From Sinanaerobacter sp. ZZT-01 (GTDB lineage: Bacteria; Bacillota; Clostridia; Peptostreptococcales; Anaerovoracaceae): a DNA stretch of 64,000 nucleotides. Shown piece after piece: positions 25,601 to 34,100 of the stretch (position 1 is its first letter; every line of letters begins with the position of its first letter). The translations under genes were made by a program, and so were the position numbers. Location: contig NZ_CP141728.1 of assembly GCF_035621135.1 (NCBI RefSeq), positions 744,001-808,000 of the forward strand. The letters run 5' to 3'. Under the pieces are notes generated by a model, which was not told the DNA's origin, did no database searches, and saw only the letters and a program-made list of their open reading frames with translations.

Positions 25601-25817
25601 AGCAGAGCAAAAAGCTCGCACTACTTATGACAATATCCTTCGCCTTGTAGATAATCCAGAAGTGATTGATCCGATTCGTTTTCTAAGAGAACGTGAAATT
25701 GTTCATTTCCAACGTTTCGGTGAATCCCTAAGAATTGTGCAGGATAATTTAGATGAAAAGAATTTCTACGCAATCAATCCAGAATTTGATTTAAGACCAA
25801 GAGACCGCTGCAAATAA
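25594..25817 (+). pseudogene. cotJC: cotJC 3' fragment (spore coat manganese-catalase-like protein)
   Basis: The reading frame encodes the C-terminal third of CotJC: IAAEQKARTTYDNILRL, then DPIRFLREREIVHFQRFGE, including Glu and His ligands of the ferritin-like di-metal site. The family is normally about 190 residues; only ~74 remain, with no plausible own start (the nearby ATG at 25578 has no ribosome binding site). The 5' two-thirds should lie to the left of the element. If the element excises precisely, the gene would be restored. Confidence 0.82.
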
Positions 25818-25825
25818 GAATATCG

Positions 25826-25867
25826 AAAAAAACCTTCTGAAATTTAATACTTTCAGAAGGTTTTTTT
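25826..25867 (+). terminator. cotJC terminator
   Basis: AAAAACCTTCTGAAA pairs with TTTCAGAAGGTTTTT, followed by T, ten bases after the cotJC stop. It is the native gene end, supporting that the fragment is chromosomal. Confidence 0.85.
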
Positions 25868-25888
25868 GTGCGAAGGCAACTTGTTATT

Positions 25889-25953
25889 TGCCTCATATAT
25901 TTACTCATTATTGAAATACATTTTGGGCTGTATTTCTCAATTAATTATCCAAT
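25889..25953 (-). pseudogene. Decayed trpA C-terminal fragment
   Basis: About 65 bases are ~70% identical to the 3' part of the intact trpA at 26790-26854. Translated on the minus strand it reads LIEKYSPKCISIMSKYMRQ against [19 protein letters not shown]. No reading frame extends beyond it. It looks like the relic of a duplicated or diverged trpA. Confidence 0.6.
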
Positions 25954-26225
25954 ATAAAGCATAGCTTCCATAAATATTTAAAATAATTTATAAGTAATAA
26001 TACTCTGATTCATTAGGGTTACCAAACTGCAAACAGAATGTAGATATGTTTTAAAACCCTAATTCTCATGCTCTTTTTACAATTTATATCCTGCGCATAG
26101 TTTATTTTAGAAATTACTGCTGTCGCAAAAGCTATAATCTTGTTTTTTTATAAGATAAGACATAGTTTTTTCTGTTATATAAGGAAAAAAAGACGATGAA
26201 TAAGTACCACCTACTTCTCCATTAT
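25954..26225. other. AT-rich intergenic region, no feature seen
   Basis: No reading frame with a ribosome binding site, repeat or hairpin of note was found between the trpA relic and the toxin promoter. Confidence 0.5.
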
Positions 26226-26229
26226 TTTA

Positions 26230-26258
26230 TTGTACATATTTTTTCTTTTTGATATACT
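26230..26258 (+). promoter_or_regulatory. Promoter of type I toxin mRNA (chromosomal copy)
   Basis: TTGTAC, a 17-base spacer and TATACT; the transcript should begin close to AATAAGGATTACCG. Confidence 0.7.
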
Positions 26259-26318
26259 TAGTAATAAGGATTACCGTTTGGTGGCGGATCACTTTCCCTG
26301 AAGGGGGGTGATAACTCT

Positions 26319-26399
26319 ATGATTACATATTCTGATTTATTTCAATTTGGATTATTAATTGTAGCAATCATTTCTCTGTGTATGTATGGTAAGAGATAG
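26319..26399 (+). CDS. Type I toxin, small holin-like membrane peptide (chromosomal copy)
   Basis: 26 residues: MITYSDLFQFG, membrane segment LLIVAIISLCM and tail YGKR. GAAGGGGGGTG precedes the ATG. It is almost identical to the peptide encoded in the element at 11.9 kb. The mRNA 5' end (AAGGATTACCG...TGGTGGC) is complementary to its 3' region (GCCACCGTGCGAAGGCGGTAATCCTT, two segments), so the message can fold 5' to 3' and hide the ribosome binding site until processed, as in several type I systems. Confidence 0.75.
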   Translation: MITYSDLFQFGLLIVAIISLCMYGKR

Positions 26400-26468
26400 C
26401 AAAAGCCACCTGCAAAGGTGGCTTACTCTAATTCCGGATTTGCCACCGTGCGAAGGCGGTAATCCTTT
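26400..26468 (-). ncRNA. Antisense antitoxin RNA (chromosomal copy)
   Basis: Predicted RNA starting at AAAAAGGATTACCGCC and ending at the hairpin GCCACC-TTTGCA-GGTGGC followed by TTTT. It is fully complementary to the toxin mRNA downstream of the stop codon. Confidence 0.6.
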
Positions 26469-26473
26469 TTTAA

Positions 26474-26502
26474 TATATACCATAGTTTATTCTTTTGTGC
26501 AA
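26474..26502 (-). promoter_or_regulatory. Antitoxin promoter (chromosomal copy)
   Basis: Minus strand TTGCAC, a 17-base spacer and TATATA, a few bases before the antitoxin start. Confidence 0.6.
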
Positions 26503-26737
26503 GGTTATAATTGTTTAATATCCTTCTATTTTGATCACTTCAACCGTTCTTCTGTATTATCAGTTTATCTTCTGCTTATTTTATACTTTAATAATGATGA
26601 ATTGAACCAAAAAATCTTTATTTTGTCTTCCCAAAGGGTAAATTCTATTCACCTAATATTTGACTCCATCGCCCAGAAGCTTATGGTACAATCGGCTTTC
26701 CATTAGTCTATATATTCAGATGTTTAGCATTTCATGA

Positions 26738-27538
26738 CTAACCTTTCATATATTTATATCCTTGGTCAAAAGAAGCAGCCTGTTTCATCTGCCTCACGTA
26801 TTCACCCACTATCGGAATACATTCTTTTCCATATTTTTCAACTAATTTGACAATTGCACTTCCTACAATCACGCCGTCGGAAATCTTTGCCATCTTCTTA
26901 GCCTGCTCTGTTGTCGCAATTCCAAAACCAATCGCACAAGGAATCTCTGATATTTGCTTTACCTGTGCAATTTTTTCTCCAATTTCAGTTGGGATATCCA
27001 CACGCGCTCCCGTCACACCTAAAGAAGAAACACAATAGAGAAACCCCTGCGCTTCTTTTGCAATCTTAAAAATACGTTCCTCTGAAGTCAAAGCAATCAT
27101 CGAAAGAAAATCTACGTCATACTTTCTGCAAACCTCTGCAAACTCATCTCTCTCTTCAAACGGTACATCAGGCATTAAGATTCCATCTATCTGCGCCTCT
27201 TTGCAACGCTTCATAAATGCCTCTTTTCCATAAGAAAATACCGGATTTGCGTAAGTCAAAAATACAATGGGTGTCGATATTTTTCTCCTTACCTTTTGAA
27301 TCAAATCAAATAATTTATCTACCGTGCAGCCTGCTCGCAACGCGCGCTCATTTGCAGCCTGTATGATCGGTCCCTCTGCTGTTGGATCAGAAAAAGGAAT
27401 TCCAATTTCGATTAAGTCTGCACCGGCCTCTGCAATCTCATAAAGCAATGCCTCTGTTATCTGTATATCTGGGTCTCCACCAGTGATAAATGCAATAAAT
27501 GCCTTCTTGTCTGAAAATGCCTCTTTTATTCTACTCAT
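26738..27538 (-). CDS. trpA: Tryptophan synthase alpha subunit
   Basis: Cleaves indole-3-glycerol phosphate to indole, which is passed to TrpB. Catalytic Glu lies in [17 protein letters not shown] and Asp in [21 protein letters not shown] and GVIVGSAIV form the phosphate-binding end. The length of 266 residues is normal. Start MSRIKEAF, with GAGGGGTGG upstream, overlaps the trpB stop by eight bases. It is the second gene of the T-box controlled trpBA operon. Confidence 0.96.
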   Translation of the reverse strand: MSRIKEAFSDKKAFIAFITGGDPDIQITEALLYEIAEAGADLIEIGIPFSDPTAEGPIIQAANERALRAGCTVDKLFDLIQKVRRKISTPIVFLTYANPVFSYGKEAFMKRCKEAQIDGILMPDVPFEERDEFAEVCRKYDVDFLSMIALTSEERIFKIAKEAQGFLYCVSSLGVTGARVDIPTEIGEKIAQVKQISEIPCAIGFGIATTEQAKKMAKISDGVIVGSAIVKLVEKYGKECIPIVGEYVRQMKQAASFDQGYKYMKG

Positions 27539-28715
27539 AAATATCCACCCCTCTATACCTTGCAATTGCTGCTACATCTTTGTCGCCACGTCCTGAAAGA
27601 TTGACGACAAGTATTTCATCTTTCTGCATGTTCTTTGCAATTTTCATTGCATGGGCAACCGCATGAGCACTCTCAATTGCCGGAATAATCCCTTCAGTGC
27701 GAGAAAGATATTCAAAAGCTTCAACCGCCTCCTCATCCGTGATCGCTGCAAAAACCTCTCTTCCTTGATCGGCGAGCATTGCATGCTCCGGCCCAATCCC
27801 CGGATAATCCAGCCCCGCTGATATTGAATACACCGGTGCAATTTGTCCGTAATCATCCTGACAAAAATAGGACTTCATTCCATGAAAAATACCTGTTTTT
27901 CCGGTTGCAATCGTGGCTGCGGTTCGTGGCGTATCTATCCCCAGCCCTGCGGCCTCACAGCCAATCAATTTTACCGTCTTATCCTCTATAAATTCATAAA
28001 AAGCTCCCATTGCATTGCTCCCGCCTCCAACACAAGCAAGTACTGCACTCGGAAGCTTTCCTTCCGCTTCCATTAACTGCTCCTTAATTTCTTTTCCAAT
28101 GATCTTTTGAAAATCTCTTACAATCGTCGGAAACGGATGTGGCCCCATGACCGACCCTAAAACATAAAGAGTATCCTCTACACGACCAGCCCACTCTCTC
28201 ATCGTTTCATTGACGGCATCCTTCAATGTCTGCGTTCCGCTGGTAACCGTATGCACTTTTGCCCCTAAAAGCTCCATACGAAATACATTTAAAGCCTGCC
28301 TTTCTGTGTCTTCTTTTCCCATGAAAATTTCACATTCCAACCCCATCAGTGCGGCCGCAGTCGCAGTTGCAACACCGTGCTGCCCGGCACCAGTTTCAGC
28401 TATTACACGTTTTTTATTCATTTTCTTGGCCAAAAGTACCTGTCCCAGTACATTATTAATTTTATGAGAGCCGGTATGATTCAGGTCTTCACGCTTTAAA
28501 TAGACCTTTGCACCTCCTAAATCTTTTGTCATTTTTTCTGCATAATAAAGCATAGACGGCCTTCCTGCATATTTATGCAGCAATTCATCAAGCTCCTTGC
28601 AAAACAATGGATCTTTTTTATAGTGCTCATATTGCTTTTCCAGCTCTAAAACTGCCTGCATCAGTATTTCCGGGATATACTGTCCTCCATATTCTCCAAA
28701 TCTTCCTTTTTTCAT
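27531..28715 (-). CDS. trpB: Tryptophan synthase beta subunit
   Basis: A PLP enzyme condensing indole with serine. The PLP Lys is in the motif [11 protein letters not shown], and the phosphate-binding loop is [10 protein letters not shown]. Activity also needs [11 protein letters not shown], which is intact. 394 residues, starting at [12 protein letters not shown]; the upstream in-frame extension runs through leader sequence and is not used. This is the standard TrpB1 type that pairs with TrpA. It is separated from its T-box terminator by about 90 bases. Confidence 0.96.
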   Translation of the reverse strand: MKKGRFGEYGGQYIPEILMQAVLELEKQYEHYKKDPLFCKELDELLHKYAGRPSMLYYAEKMTKDLGGAKVYLKREDLNHTGSHKINNVLGQVLLAKKMNKKRVIAETGAGQHGVATATAAALMGLECEIFMGKEDTERQALNVFRMELLGAKVHTVTSGTQTLKDAVNETMREWAGRVEDTLYVLGSVMGPHPFPTIVRDFQKIIGKEIKEQLMEAEGKLPSAVLACVGGGSNAMGAFYEFIEDKTVKLIGCEAAGLGIDTPRTAATIATGKTGIFHGMKSYFCQDDYGQIAPVYSISAGLDYPGIGPEHAMLADQGREVFAAITDEEAVEAFEYLSRTEGIIPAIESAHAVAHAMKIAKNMQKDEILVVNLSGRGDKDVAAIARYRGVDIYE

Positions 28716-28803
28716 ATGCGCCTCTTTTCCTTCCTGTTTGCTATAATATATTTCATGCTCCGTTTCACGCCGTACTTGATTCAAAGAATCGTTTTCTGTA
28801 AAT

Positions 28804-29083
28804 AAAAAAAGCCTTCATCCTAAAAATAGGACAAAAGCTTAACTTCTGCGGTACCACCTAATTTGATACAAACTGTATCCACTCAAAACGTACAATCATA
28901 CGTCTTCCTTTGATAACGGACGGAAACCCCGTTGGGAATTACTCAGCAATGCCTTTCCCCCCACCTTCATGAGTCCATTCGGTACGGTCACGCCGACTGC
29001 AATCACACCACCCGCAGCTCTCTGAACAACGCTTTTTTGTACTTACTCTTCTCAATCATTAGTTTTTTTGTTATTTTATTGTG
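28804..29083 (-). promoter_or_regulatory. Tryptophan T-box leader of trpBA
   Basis: The T-box core reads AGGTGGTACCGC on the minus strand (about 28842-28857). Stem I carries the specifier TGG at 28975-28977 in the context GAATGGACTC, so uncharged tRNA-Trp should be the ligand. A terminator (GTCCTA-TTTT-TAGGAT then a T run) ends the leader. Binding of uncharged tRNA would favour the antiterminator and transcription of trpBA. Confidence 0.9.
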
Positions 29084-29087
29084 TATC

Positions 29088-29116
29088 ATTCTACAAGCTG
29101 TTTTATAAAATGTCAA
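29088..29116 (-). promoter_or_regulatory. Promoter of the trpBA transcript
   Basis: Minus strand TTGACA, a 17-base spacer and TAGAAT, immediately before the T-box leader. Confidence 0.7.
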
Positions 29117-29231
29117 CCACTAAATTTAGTTTTTCTATTAATGAGCATAAGCAATATATTAAAATTAATTCCTAATATATGTAAAATAAAAATGTATATT
29201 TCACCCGTATCAAAAAATTAAAAATCCCCCC

Positions 29232-29261
29232 TTGACAATAAAATGCCCTTTGTCATATAAT
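29232..29261 (+). promoter_or_regulatory. Promoter of the trpEGDCF transcript
   Basis: TTGACA, an 18-base spacer and TATAAT before the second T-box. It is divergent from the trpBA promoter, about 115 bases away. Confidence 0.8.
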
Positions 29262-29267
29262 ACACTC

Positions 29268-29555
29268 AATTTCATACCGTTCATGAAACCGATGAGGTGG
29301 AGATAAAAACAAATCGTGCACTCACAGAGAGCCGGGGTGCTGAGAATCCGGCAGAACGCAGCTTGTTAAATGGACCACTGAGGGCGCAGTCAAAGGCGAT
29401 TTTGCTGAGTATACTGCGACGTAAGACATACGTCAGTTGTCAGGAATATGTTAGTATTCTGTAAAGGGTGAGAGTTTTGCCTCTCAAAACAAGGTGGCAC
29501 CGCGGGTTTTTGCAGGAATCCGTCCTTGACGACATCGTCATGGACGGATTTTTTC
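29268..29555 (+). promoter_or_regulatory. Tryptophan T-box leader of trpEGDCF
   Basis: The T-box core AAGGTGGCACCGCGG lies at about 29490-29504. Stem I contains the specifier TGG (29371-29373) in AAATGGACCACTGA. The terminator AATCCGTCC...GGACGGATT plus T run ends at about 29555, just before the trpE ribosome binding site. It senses tRNA-Trp charging independently of the trpBA leader. Confidence 0.9.
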
Positions 29556-29576
29556 TATTCTCAAAGGAGGTTACCT

Positions 29577-31010
29577 ATGTATCAACCAAGCTTAGAAACA
29601 GCGAAACTTCTTTCAAAGGATTATCAAATAATTCCGATAAGCTACACCATCTATGCAGATGAAGTTACACCGATTGAAGTTCTACGGCGTTTGAAGAAAA
29701 AAAGCAATTGCTGCTACCTATTAGAAAGTCTCGAGGATTCCGAACATCGGGGACGTTATACCTTTATGGGCTATAACCCTAAGCACCAGTTCACGAATGA
29801 CTCCATAAGAGAAAAAGAACCAATTTCTTTCATCCGACAACTTTTAAAAGAAAATCAAGCTCCCCTGCTTCCAGATTTGCCGCCGTTTACAGGTGGGCTT
29901 GTCGGTTATTTTTCCTATGATTTTATCAAATACATTGAGCCAAGTTTGAGCCTTAATCATTCCTGCGATAACGCAATTCCTGATTTTGATTTGATGCTTT
30001 TTGATAAAGTAATTGCTTTCGATCATTTAAAACAAAAAATCATATTGATCGCCCACGCAAAGACAGATCACTTAGATGCAAATTATAAATCTGCACAAGA
30101 TGAATTAAAAGATATGGCCAAATTGATTCAGTTTGAAGAAAAGTCAGAATCGAAGCCGTTCCAGCTTAAGTCCCCATTCCAGCCACGCTTCAACCAAACT
30201 GATTATTGCAATTTAATACAAAGAGCAAAGCAATATATTCATGACGGTGATATTTTTCAAATTGTACTATCCAACCGTTTTCAAGCAGAAGCGGAAGGCA
30301 GCCTTTTAAATGCTTATCGAGTATTACGTACGAGTAACCCTTCTCCCTATCTGTTTTATTTTAGTAAAGAAGATCTAGAAATTGCAGGTGCTTCACCTGA
30401 AACGCTTGTAAAATTAACCGGTCAAAAATTGTATACATTTCCTCTTGCCGGTACTCGGCCTCGTGGGAAAAGTGAGAAAGAGGATCTTTATTTAGAAAAA
30501 GATCTGCTCTGCGATAAAAAAGAATTAGCAGAACATGATATGCTTGTAGACTTAAGCCGAAATGACTTGGGAAAAATCAGTAAAATCAACTCTGTTACAG
30601 TTGAATCTTATCACAGTATTGTAAAATTTTCCCATGTCATGCATCTCAGCACAACAGTAACCGGTGAACTTATGGAAGGAAAAAATGCGCTTGACGCCAT
30701 TCACGCAGTACTTCCTGCCGGCACTCTGTCCGGAGCACCAAAAATTCGAGCCTGTCAGATTATTGATGAGCTTGAAAAAGAAAAACGGGGTATTTATGGA
30801 GGAGCTATCGGCTACATCGGTTTTAATGGAAATCTTGATACCTGTATTGCCATTCGTCTGGCAGTAAAGACAAAAGGCACTGTAACCGTTCGAGCGGGAG
30901 CAGGCATTGTATATGACAGCATTGCCGAAAAAGAATACCAGGAATGCATTAATAAGGCGCAAGCCGTCATTCAGGCATTGCAATTTTCAGAAGGGAGAGC
31001 AGACTTATGA
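29577..31010 (+). CDS. trpE: Anthranilate synthase component I
   Basis: Converts chorismate to anthranilate using ammonia from TrpG. The feedback-inhibition LLES element is present (CYLLESLED), as are the chorismate-binding motifs AGTRPRGKSEKED, HDMLVDLSRNDLG and LSGAPKIRACQIIDELE. 477 residues. The ATG with AAAGGAGG upstream (MYQPSLETA) is chosen; an upstream in-frame start would lie in the T-box terminator. It overlaps trpG by four bases. Confidence 0.96.
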   Translation: MYQPSLETAKLLSKDYQIIPISYTIYADEVTPIEVLRRLKKKSNCCYLLESLEDSEHRGRYTFMGYNPKHQFTNDSIREKEPISFIRQLLKENQAPLLPDLPPFTGGLVGYFSYDFIKYIEPSLSLNHSCDNAIPDFDLMLFDKVIAFDHLKQKIILIAHAKTDHLDANYKSAQDELKDMAKLIQFEEKSESKPFQLKSPFQPRFNQTDYCNLIQRAKQYIHDGDIFQIVLSNRFQAEAEGSLLNAYRVLRTSNPSPYLFYFSKEDLEIAGASPETLVKLTGQKLYTFPLAGTRPRGKSEKEDLYLEKDLLCDKKELAEHDMLVDLSRNDLGKISKINSVTVESYHSIVKFSHVMHLSTTVTGELMEGKNALDAIHAVLPAGTLSGAPKIRACQIIDELEKEKRGIYGGAIGYIGFNGNLDTCIAIRLAVKTKGTVTVRAGAGIVYDSIAEKEYQECINKAQAVIQALQFSEGRADL

Positions 31011-31582
31011 TTTTACTCATCGATAATTATGATAGTTTTTCTTATAATTTATATCAAATGGCAGGCTCCTTTGAACCTTCTATCGAAGTAAGACGCAATG
31101 ATGAAATCACCCCCGCAGAAATCAAAGTCCTTTGCCCTGATAAAATTATTTTGTCACCCGGACCCGGAAACCCATCACAAGCCGGTATCTGCGTTGAAGT
31201 AGTTCGACAATTTGCTGGGATCATTCCCATTTTGGGTGTGTGTCTTGGGCATCAGGCAATCTGTGAAGCTTATGGAGCCAACGTATCCTTTGCAAGAAAA
31301 GTGATGCATGGACGGCAGTCTGAAATCAAATTGGACACCAGCTGCCCTCTTTTTTACAACCTGCCAGATACGATCAAAGGTGCACGCTATCATTCGCTTG
31401 CCGTGCTGGAAAAAACACTCCCAAATGAACTTCAGATTACAGCACGTACCGAAGACAATGAGATTATGGCAGTCAAACATTATAAATACGAAGTGTATGG
31501 TGTACAATTTCATCCCGAATCCATTCTTACACCTGAAGGAAAAATAATATTAAAAAATTTTATAGGAGGAAATCCGTTATGA
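31007..31582 (+). CDS. trpG: Anthranilate synthase glutamine amidotransferase
   Basis: A class I glutaminase with the nucleophile in LGVCLGHQAI and the His/Glu pair in VQFHPESIL. 191 residues, a stand-alone subunit with no fusion to trpE or trpD. It may also serve folate synthesis as in some Firmicutes; no pabB is nearby. ATGA-type overlaps link it to trpE and trpD. Confidence 0.95.
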   Translation: MILLIDNYDSFSYNLYQMAGSFEPSIEVRRNDEITPAEIKVLCPDKIILSPGPGNPSQAGICVEVVRQFAGIIPILGVCLGHQAICEAYGANVSFARKVMHGRQSEIKLDTSCPLFYNLPDTIKGARYHSLAVLEKTLPNELQITARTEDNEIMAVKHYKYEVYGVQFHPESILTPEGKIILKNFIGGNPL

Positions 31583-32595
31583 TAGAAAAAGCCATTGAAA
31601 AAATAATTCAACTGGAAGATTTAAATTATTCGACCGTAGAGGCGGTTATGGACGAAATCATGTGCGGAAAAGCGTCTCCTGTCCAGATTTCCGCTTATTT
31701 AACCGCAATGGCAATGAAAGGCGAATCCATTGATGAAATTAGTGCCTCTGCCGCTGGAATGAGAAAACATTGCATTTCAATTCATCCCAAAACAGACGTG
31801 CTTGAAATTGTGGGAACCGGAGGGGATCAGTCAAATTCTTTTAATATTTCCACAACCGCTTCACTCGTTGTATCCGCAGCAGGTGTCCCTGTAGCAAAGC
31901 ATGGGAATCGAGCAGCGTCCAGTAAATGCGGAGCCGCTGATGTATTAGAAGCACTAGGTGTGAATATCTCCATCTCTGCCAGTCATAGCCAAAAAATCTT
32001 AGAGCAAATCGGTCTATGCTTTTTATTCGCACAAAACTATCACACGGCAATGAAATACGTTGCTCCCGTTCGAAAGGAATTAGGTATCCGTACGATCTTT
32101 AATCTATTGGGACCTCTTGCCAATCCAGCCAAAGCAACGATTCAGCTACTTGGCGTGTATAAAGAAGACCTCGTAGAACCCCTCGCACGCGTTCTCTCTA
32201 ATCTAGGGGTTAAACAAGCCATGGTTGTATATGGTCAAGATGGGCTAGATGAAATCTCCATGAGTGCTCCAACCAGTGTTTTTGAAATTCGAAACGGAAA
32301 ATCTCGCTCCTATGTAATGAAACCAGAGCAGTACGGTTTTCATCGTTGTGATAAACGAAAACTTGTAGGTGGATCTCCGGAAGATAATGCAAAGATCACA
32401 AGAGAAATTCTTTCTGGAAAAAAGAGCCCTCAACGTGACACGGTTCTTTTAAATGCGGGCGCGGCACTTTATCTCGCCAATCCCGAATTGACACTGGAGC
32501 AAGGCATTTCTCTCGCAGAGATAACTATAGACAGCGGAAAAGCATTGCAGCGGCTTGAACAACTAATAGCTCTTTCAAATGAGGTGATCTCATGA
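31579..32595 (+). CDS. trpD: Anthranilate phosphoribosyltransferase
   Basis: Transfers phosphoribosyl from PRPP to anthranilate. The PRPP loop GTGGDQSNSFNIST and the anthranilate-site segment KHGNRAASSKCGAADVLEALG are clear. 338 residues, standard length. It overlaps both neighbours by four bases. Confidence 0.96.
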   Translation: MIEKAIEKIIQLEDLNYSTVEAVMDEIMCGKASPVQISAYLTAMAMKGESIDEISASAAGMRKHCISIHPKTDVLEIVGTGGDQSNSFNISTTASLVVSAAGVPVAKHGNRAASSKCGAADVLEALGVNISISASHSQKILEQIGLCFLFAQNYHTAMKYVAPVRKELGIRTIFNLLGPLANPAKATIQLLGVYKEDLVEPLARVLSNLGVKQAMVVYGQDGLDEISMSAPTSVFEIRNGKSRSYVMKPEQYGFHRCDKRKLVGGSPEDNAKITREILSGKKSPQRDTVLLNAGAALYLANPELTLEQGISLAEITIDSGKALQRLEQLIALSNEVIS

Positions 32596-33380
32596 TTTTA
32601 GAACGGATCGCTGAAAAAACGCGAAAAAGGATACTTGAGCAAAAAAAAATTCAAGACTTAAAAACATTAAAAAACCTTGCGGAAAAAATGCCAAAAGATG
32701 ATAGCTTTCCTTTTGAGCAGGCACTGCGTACAAATGAAATTTCCTTCATCTGCGAAGTAAAAAAAGCTTCCCCATCTAAGGGAATTCTTGTCAAAGAATT
32801 TCCTTATCTCACAATTGCAAAGGAATATGAAAAAGTTGGAGCTTGTGCAATCTCTGTGCTAACCGAACCTTACTTTTTTCAAGGTAGCAACCGCTACCTT
32901 GAAGAAATTTCCTCCTCCGTTTCCATCCCTGTTTTACGCAAGGATTTCATTGTAGATCCCTACCAAATCTACGAATCCAAACTTTTAGGGGCATCCGCTA
33001 TTCTTCTCATCTGCGCTCTTTTGGATACCAGAACCTTAAAAAGCTATCTGGAAACGGCGCATCAACTTGGGCTTTCCGCACTCGTAGAAGCCCACACAAA
33101 TACAGAAGTCCAATCCGCCATAGCAGCTGGCGCAAGGGTCATCGGTATCAATAACCGCGACCTGAAAACCTTTTCGGTAGACCTTTCCGTAAGCCTTGAT
33201 TTACGAAAACAAATCCCAGATCATATACTCTTCGTCTCTGAGAGCGGTATCAAGACCTCAGAAGATATTTCTTTACTAAAAAGTATCGGTACCGATGCCG
33301 TCTTAATTGGAGAAACGCTTATGTGTAGCCCTAGTAAACAAAAACAGCTTTCTCTGCTGCGAGGTATCGCAAATGAGTAA
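32592..33380 (+). CDS. trpC: Indole-3-glycerol phosphate synthase
   Basis: A TIM barrel enzyme with EVKKASPSKGI, ISVLTEPYFFQGS, VLRKDFIVDPYQIYE, INNRDLKTF and VSESGI. 262 residues, not fused to TrpF. The stop lies inside the first codons of trpF. Confidence 0.96.
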   Translation: MILERIAEKTRKRILEQKKIQDLKTLKNLAEKMPKDDSFPFEQALRTNEISFICEVKKASPSKGILVKEFPYLTIAKEYEKVGACAISVLTEPYFFQGSNRYLEEISSSVSIPVLRKDFIVDPYQIYESKLLGASAILLICALLDTRTLKSYLETAHQLGLSALVEAHTNTEVQSAIAAGARVIGINNRDLKTFSVDLSVSLDLRKQIPDHILFVSESGIKTSEDISLLKSIGTDAVLIGETLMCSPSKQKQLSLLRGIANE

Positions 33381-33972
33381 AATTAAAATCTGCGGCTTGT
33401 CCCGTACTTGTGAGATCGATTATGTCAACGAAGCCATGCCGGATTATATCGGCTTTGTGTTTGCAAAAAGCCGGCGATCTGTATCAGCAATTGAAGCAGA
33501 GCAACTCCGGATGCAATTAAAAGCTCCTATCATCCCAATAGGCGTCTTTACAAATTCACCTATTTATGAAATTGAATCGCTCTACCGCAAGGGTATCATC
33601 AGCATCGCACAACTGCATGGAACCGAAACTGAAGCATACATCAAGCAGTTAAAAAAAAGTTGTGACATCCCCGTTATAAAGGTAATAAAGGTCAAAGAAA
33701 AGGAAAGTCTCGGTTTATTAGAGCCTTCAATCGCAGATTTCTTTCTATTTGATAACTATAAGGGAGGCAGTGGTCACAGCTTTGATTGGGATTCTATTCC
33801 ACAATGCGAAAAGCCATTTTTCCTTGCCGGAGGAATTAATTGTTCCAACTTAGAGCAAGCTATTTCTTATCACCCTTATTGCGTTGATATAAGTAGTGGT
33901 GCAGAAACAAATGGAATAAAAGATCAAGAAAAGATAATGGAGCTGGTAAAAAGAATAGAATTCACATATTAA
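33373..33972 (+). CDS. trpF: Phosphoribosylanthranilate isomerase
   Basis: Amadori isomerase. KICGLSR holds the catalytic Cys. The phosphate-binding motifs DNYKGGSGHSFDW and FLAGGINCSN are intact. 199 residues. The ATG at MSKIKICG overlaps the trpC stop by eight bases and has GAGG upstream; it is the last gene of the trp operon. Confidence 0.95.
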   Translation: MSKIKICGLSRTCEIDYVNEAMPDYIGFVFAKSRRSVSAIEAEQLRMQLKAPIIPIGVFTNSPIYEIESLYRKGIISIAQLHGTETEAYIKQLKKSCDIPVIKVIKVKEKESLGLLEPSIADFFLFDNYKGGSGHSFDWDSIPQCEKPFFLAGGINCSNLEQAISYHPYCVDISSGAETNGIKDQEKIMELVKRIEFTY

Positions 33973-34003
33973 GGTTAATTTGTATTATTTTGTGAATTTT
34001 TTG
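33959..34003 (+). terminator. Possible weak terminator of the trp operon
   Basis: AATTCACA overlapping the trpF stop pairs with TGTGAATT followed by TTTT; the loop is long (about 24 bases), so efficiency is uncertain. Confidence 0.4.
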
Positions 34004-34063
34004 CGTATAAAAAGCATAAAATAGACAGATTTGAAACAAAATATAGTATACCGCTTAAAAAAA

Positions 34064-34072
34064 TGCTATAAT
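34064..34072 (+). promoter_or_regulatory. Extended -10 promoter of the sigma-54 activator gene
   Basis: TGC-TATAAT lies 28 bases before the start codon; no good -35 is seen, consistent with an extended -10 promoter. Confidence 0.5.
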
Positions 34073-34100
34073 ATTATAGTATAGTTAGGAGGTATTGACC

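Noticed and set aside
25578-25817. Independent small gene starting at ATG 25578
   Set aside because: No ribosome binding site, and from residue 7 onward it is the C-terminus of CotJC; it is better read as a truncated gene.
26386-26706. Plus-strand reading frame of ~106 codons after the chromosomal toxin
   Set aside because: It starts inside the toxin gene end, runs through the antitoxin RNA and its promoter, and has no ribosome binding site or protein-like composition.
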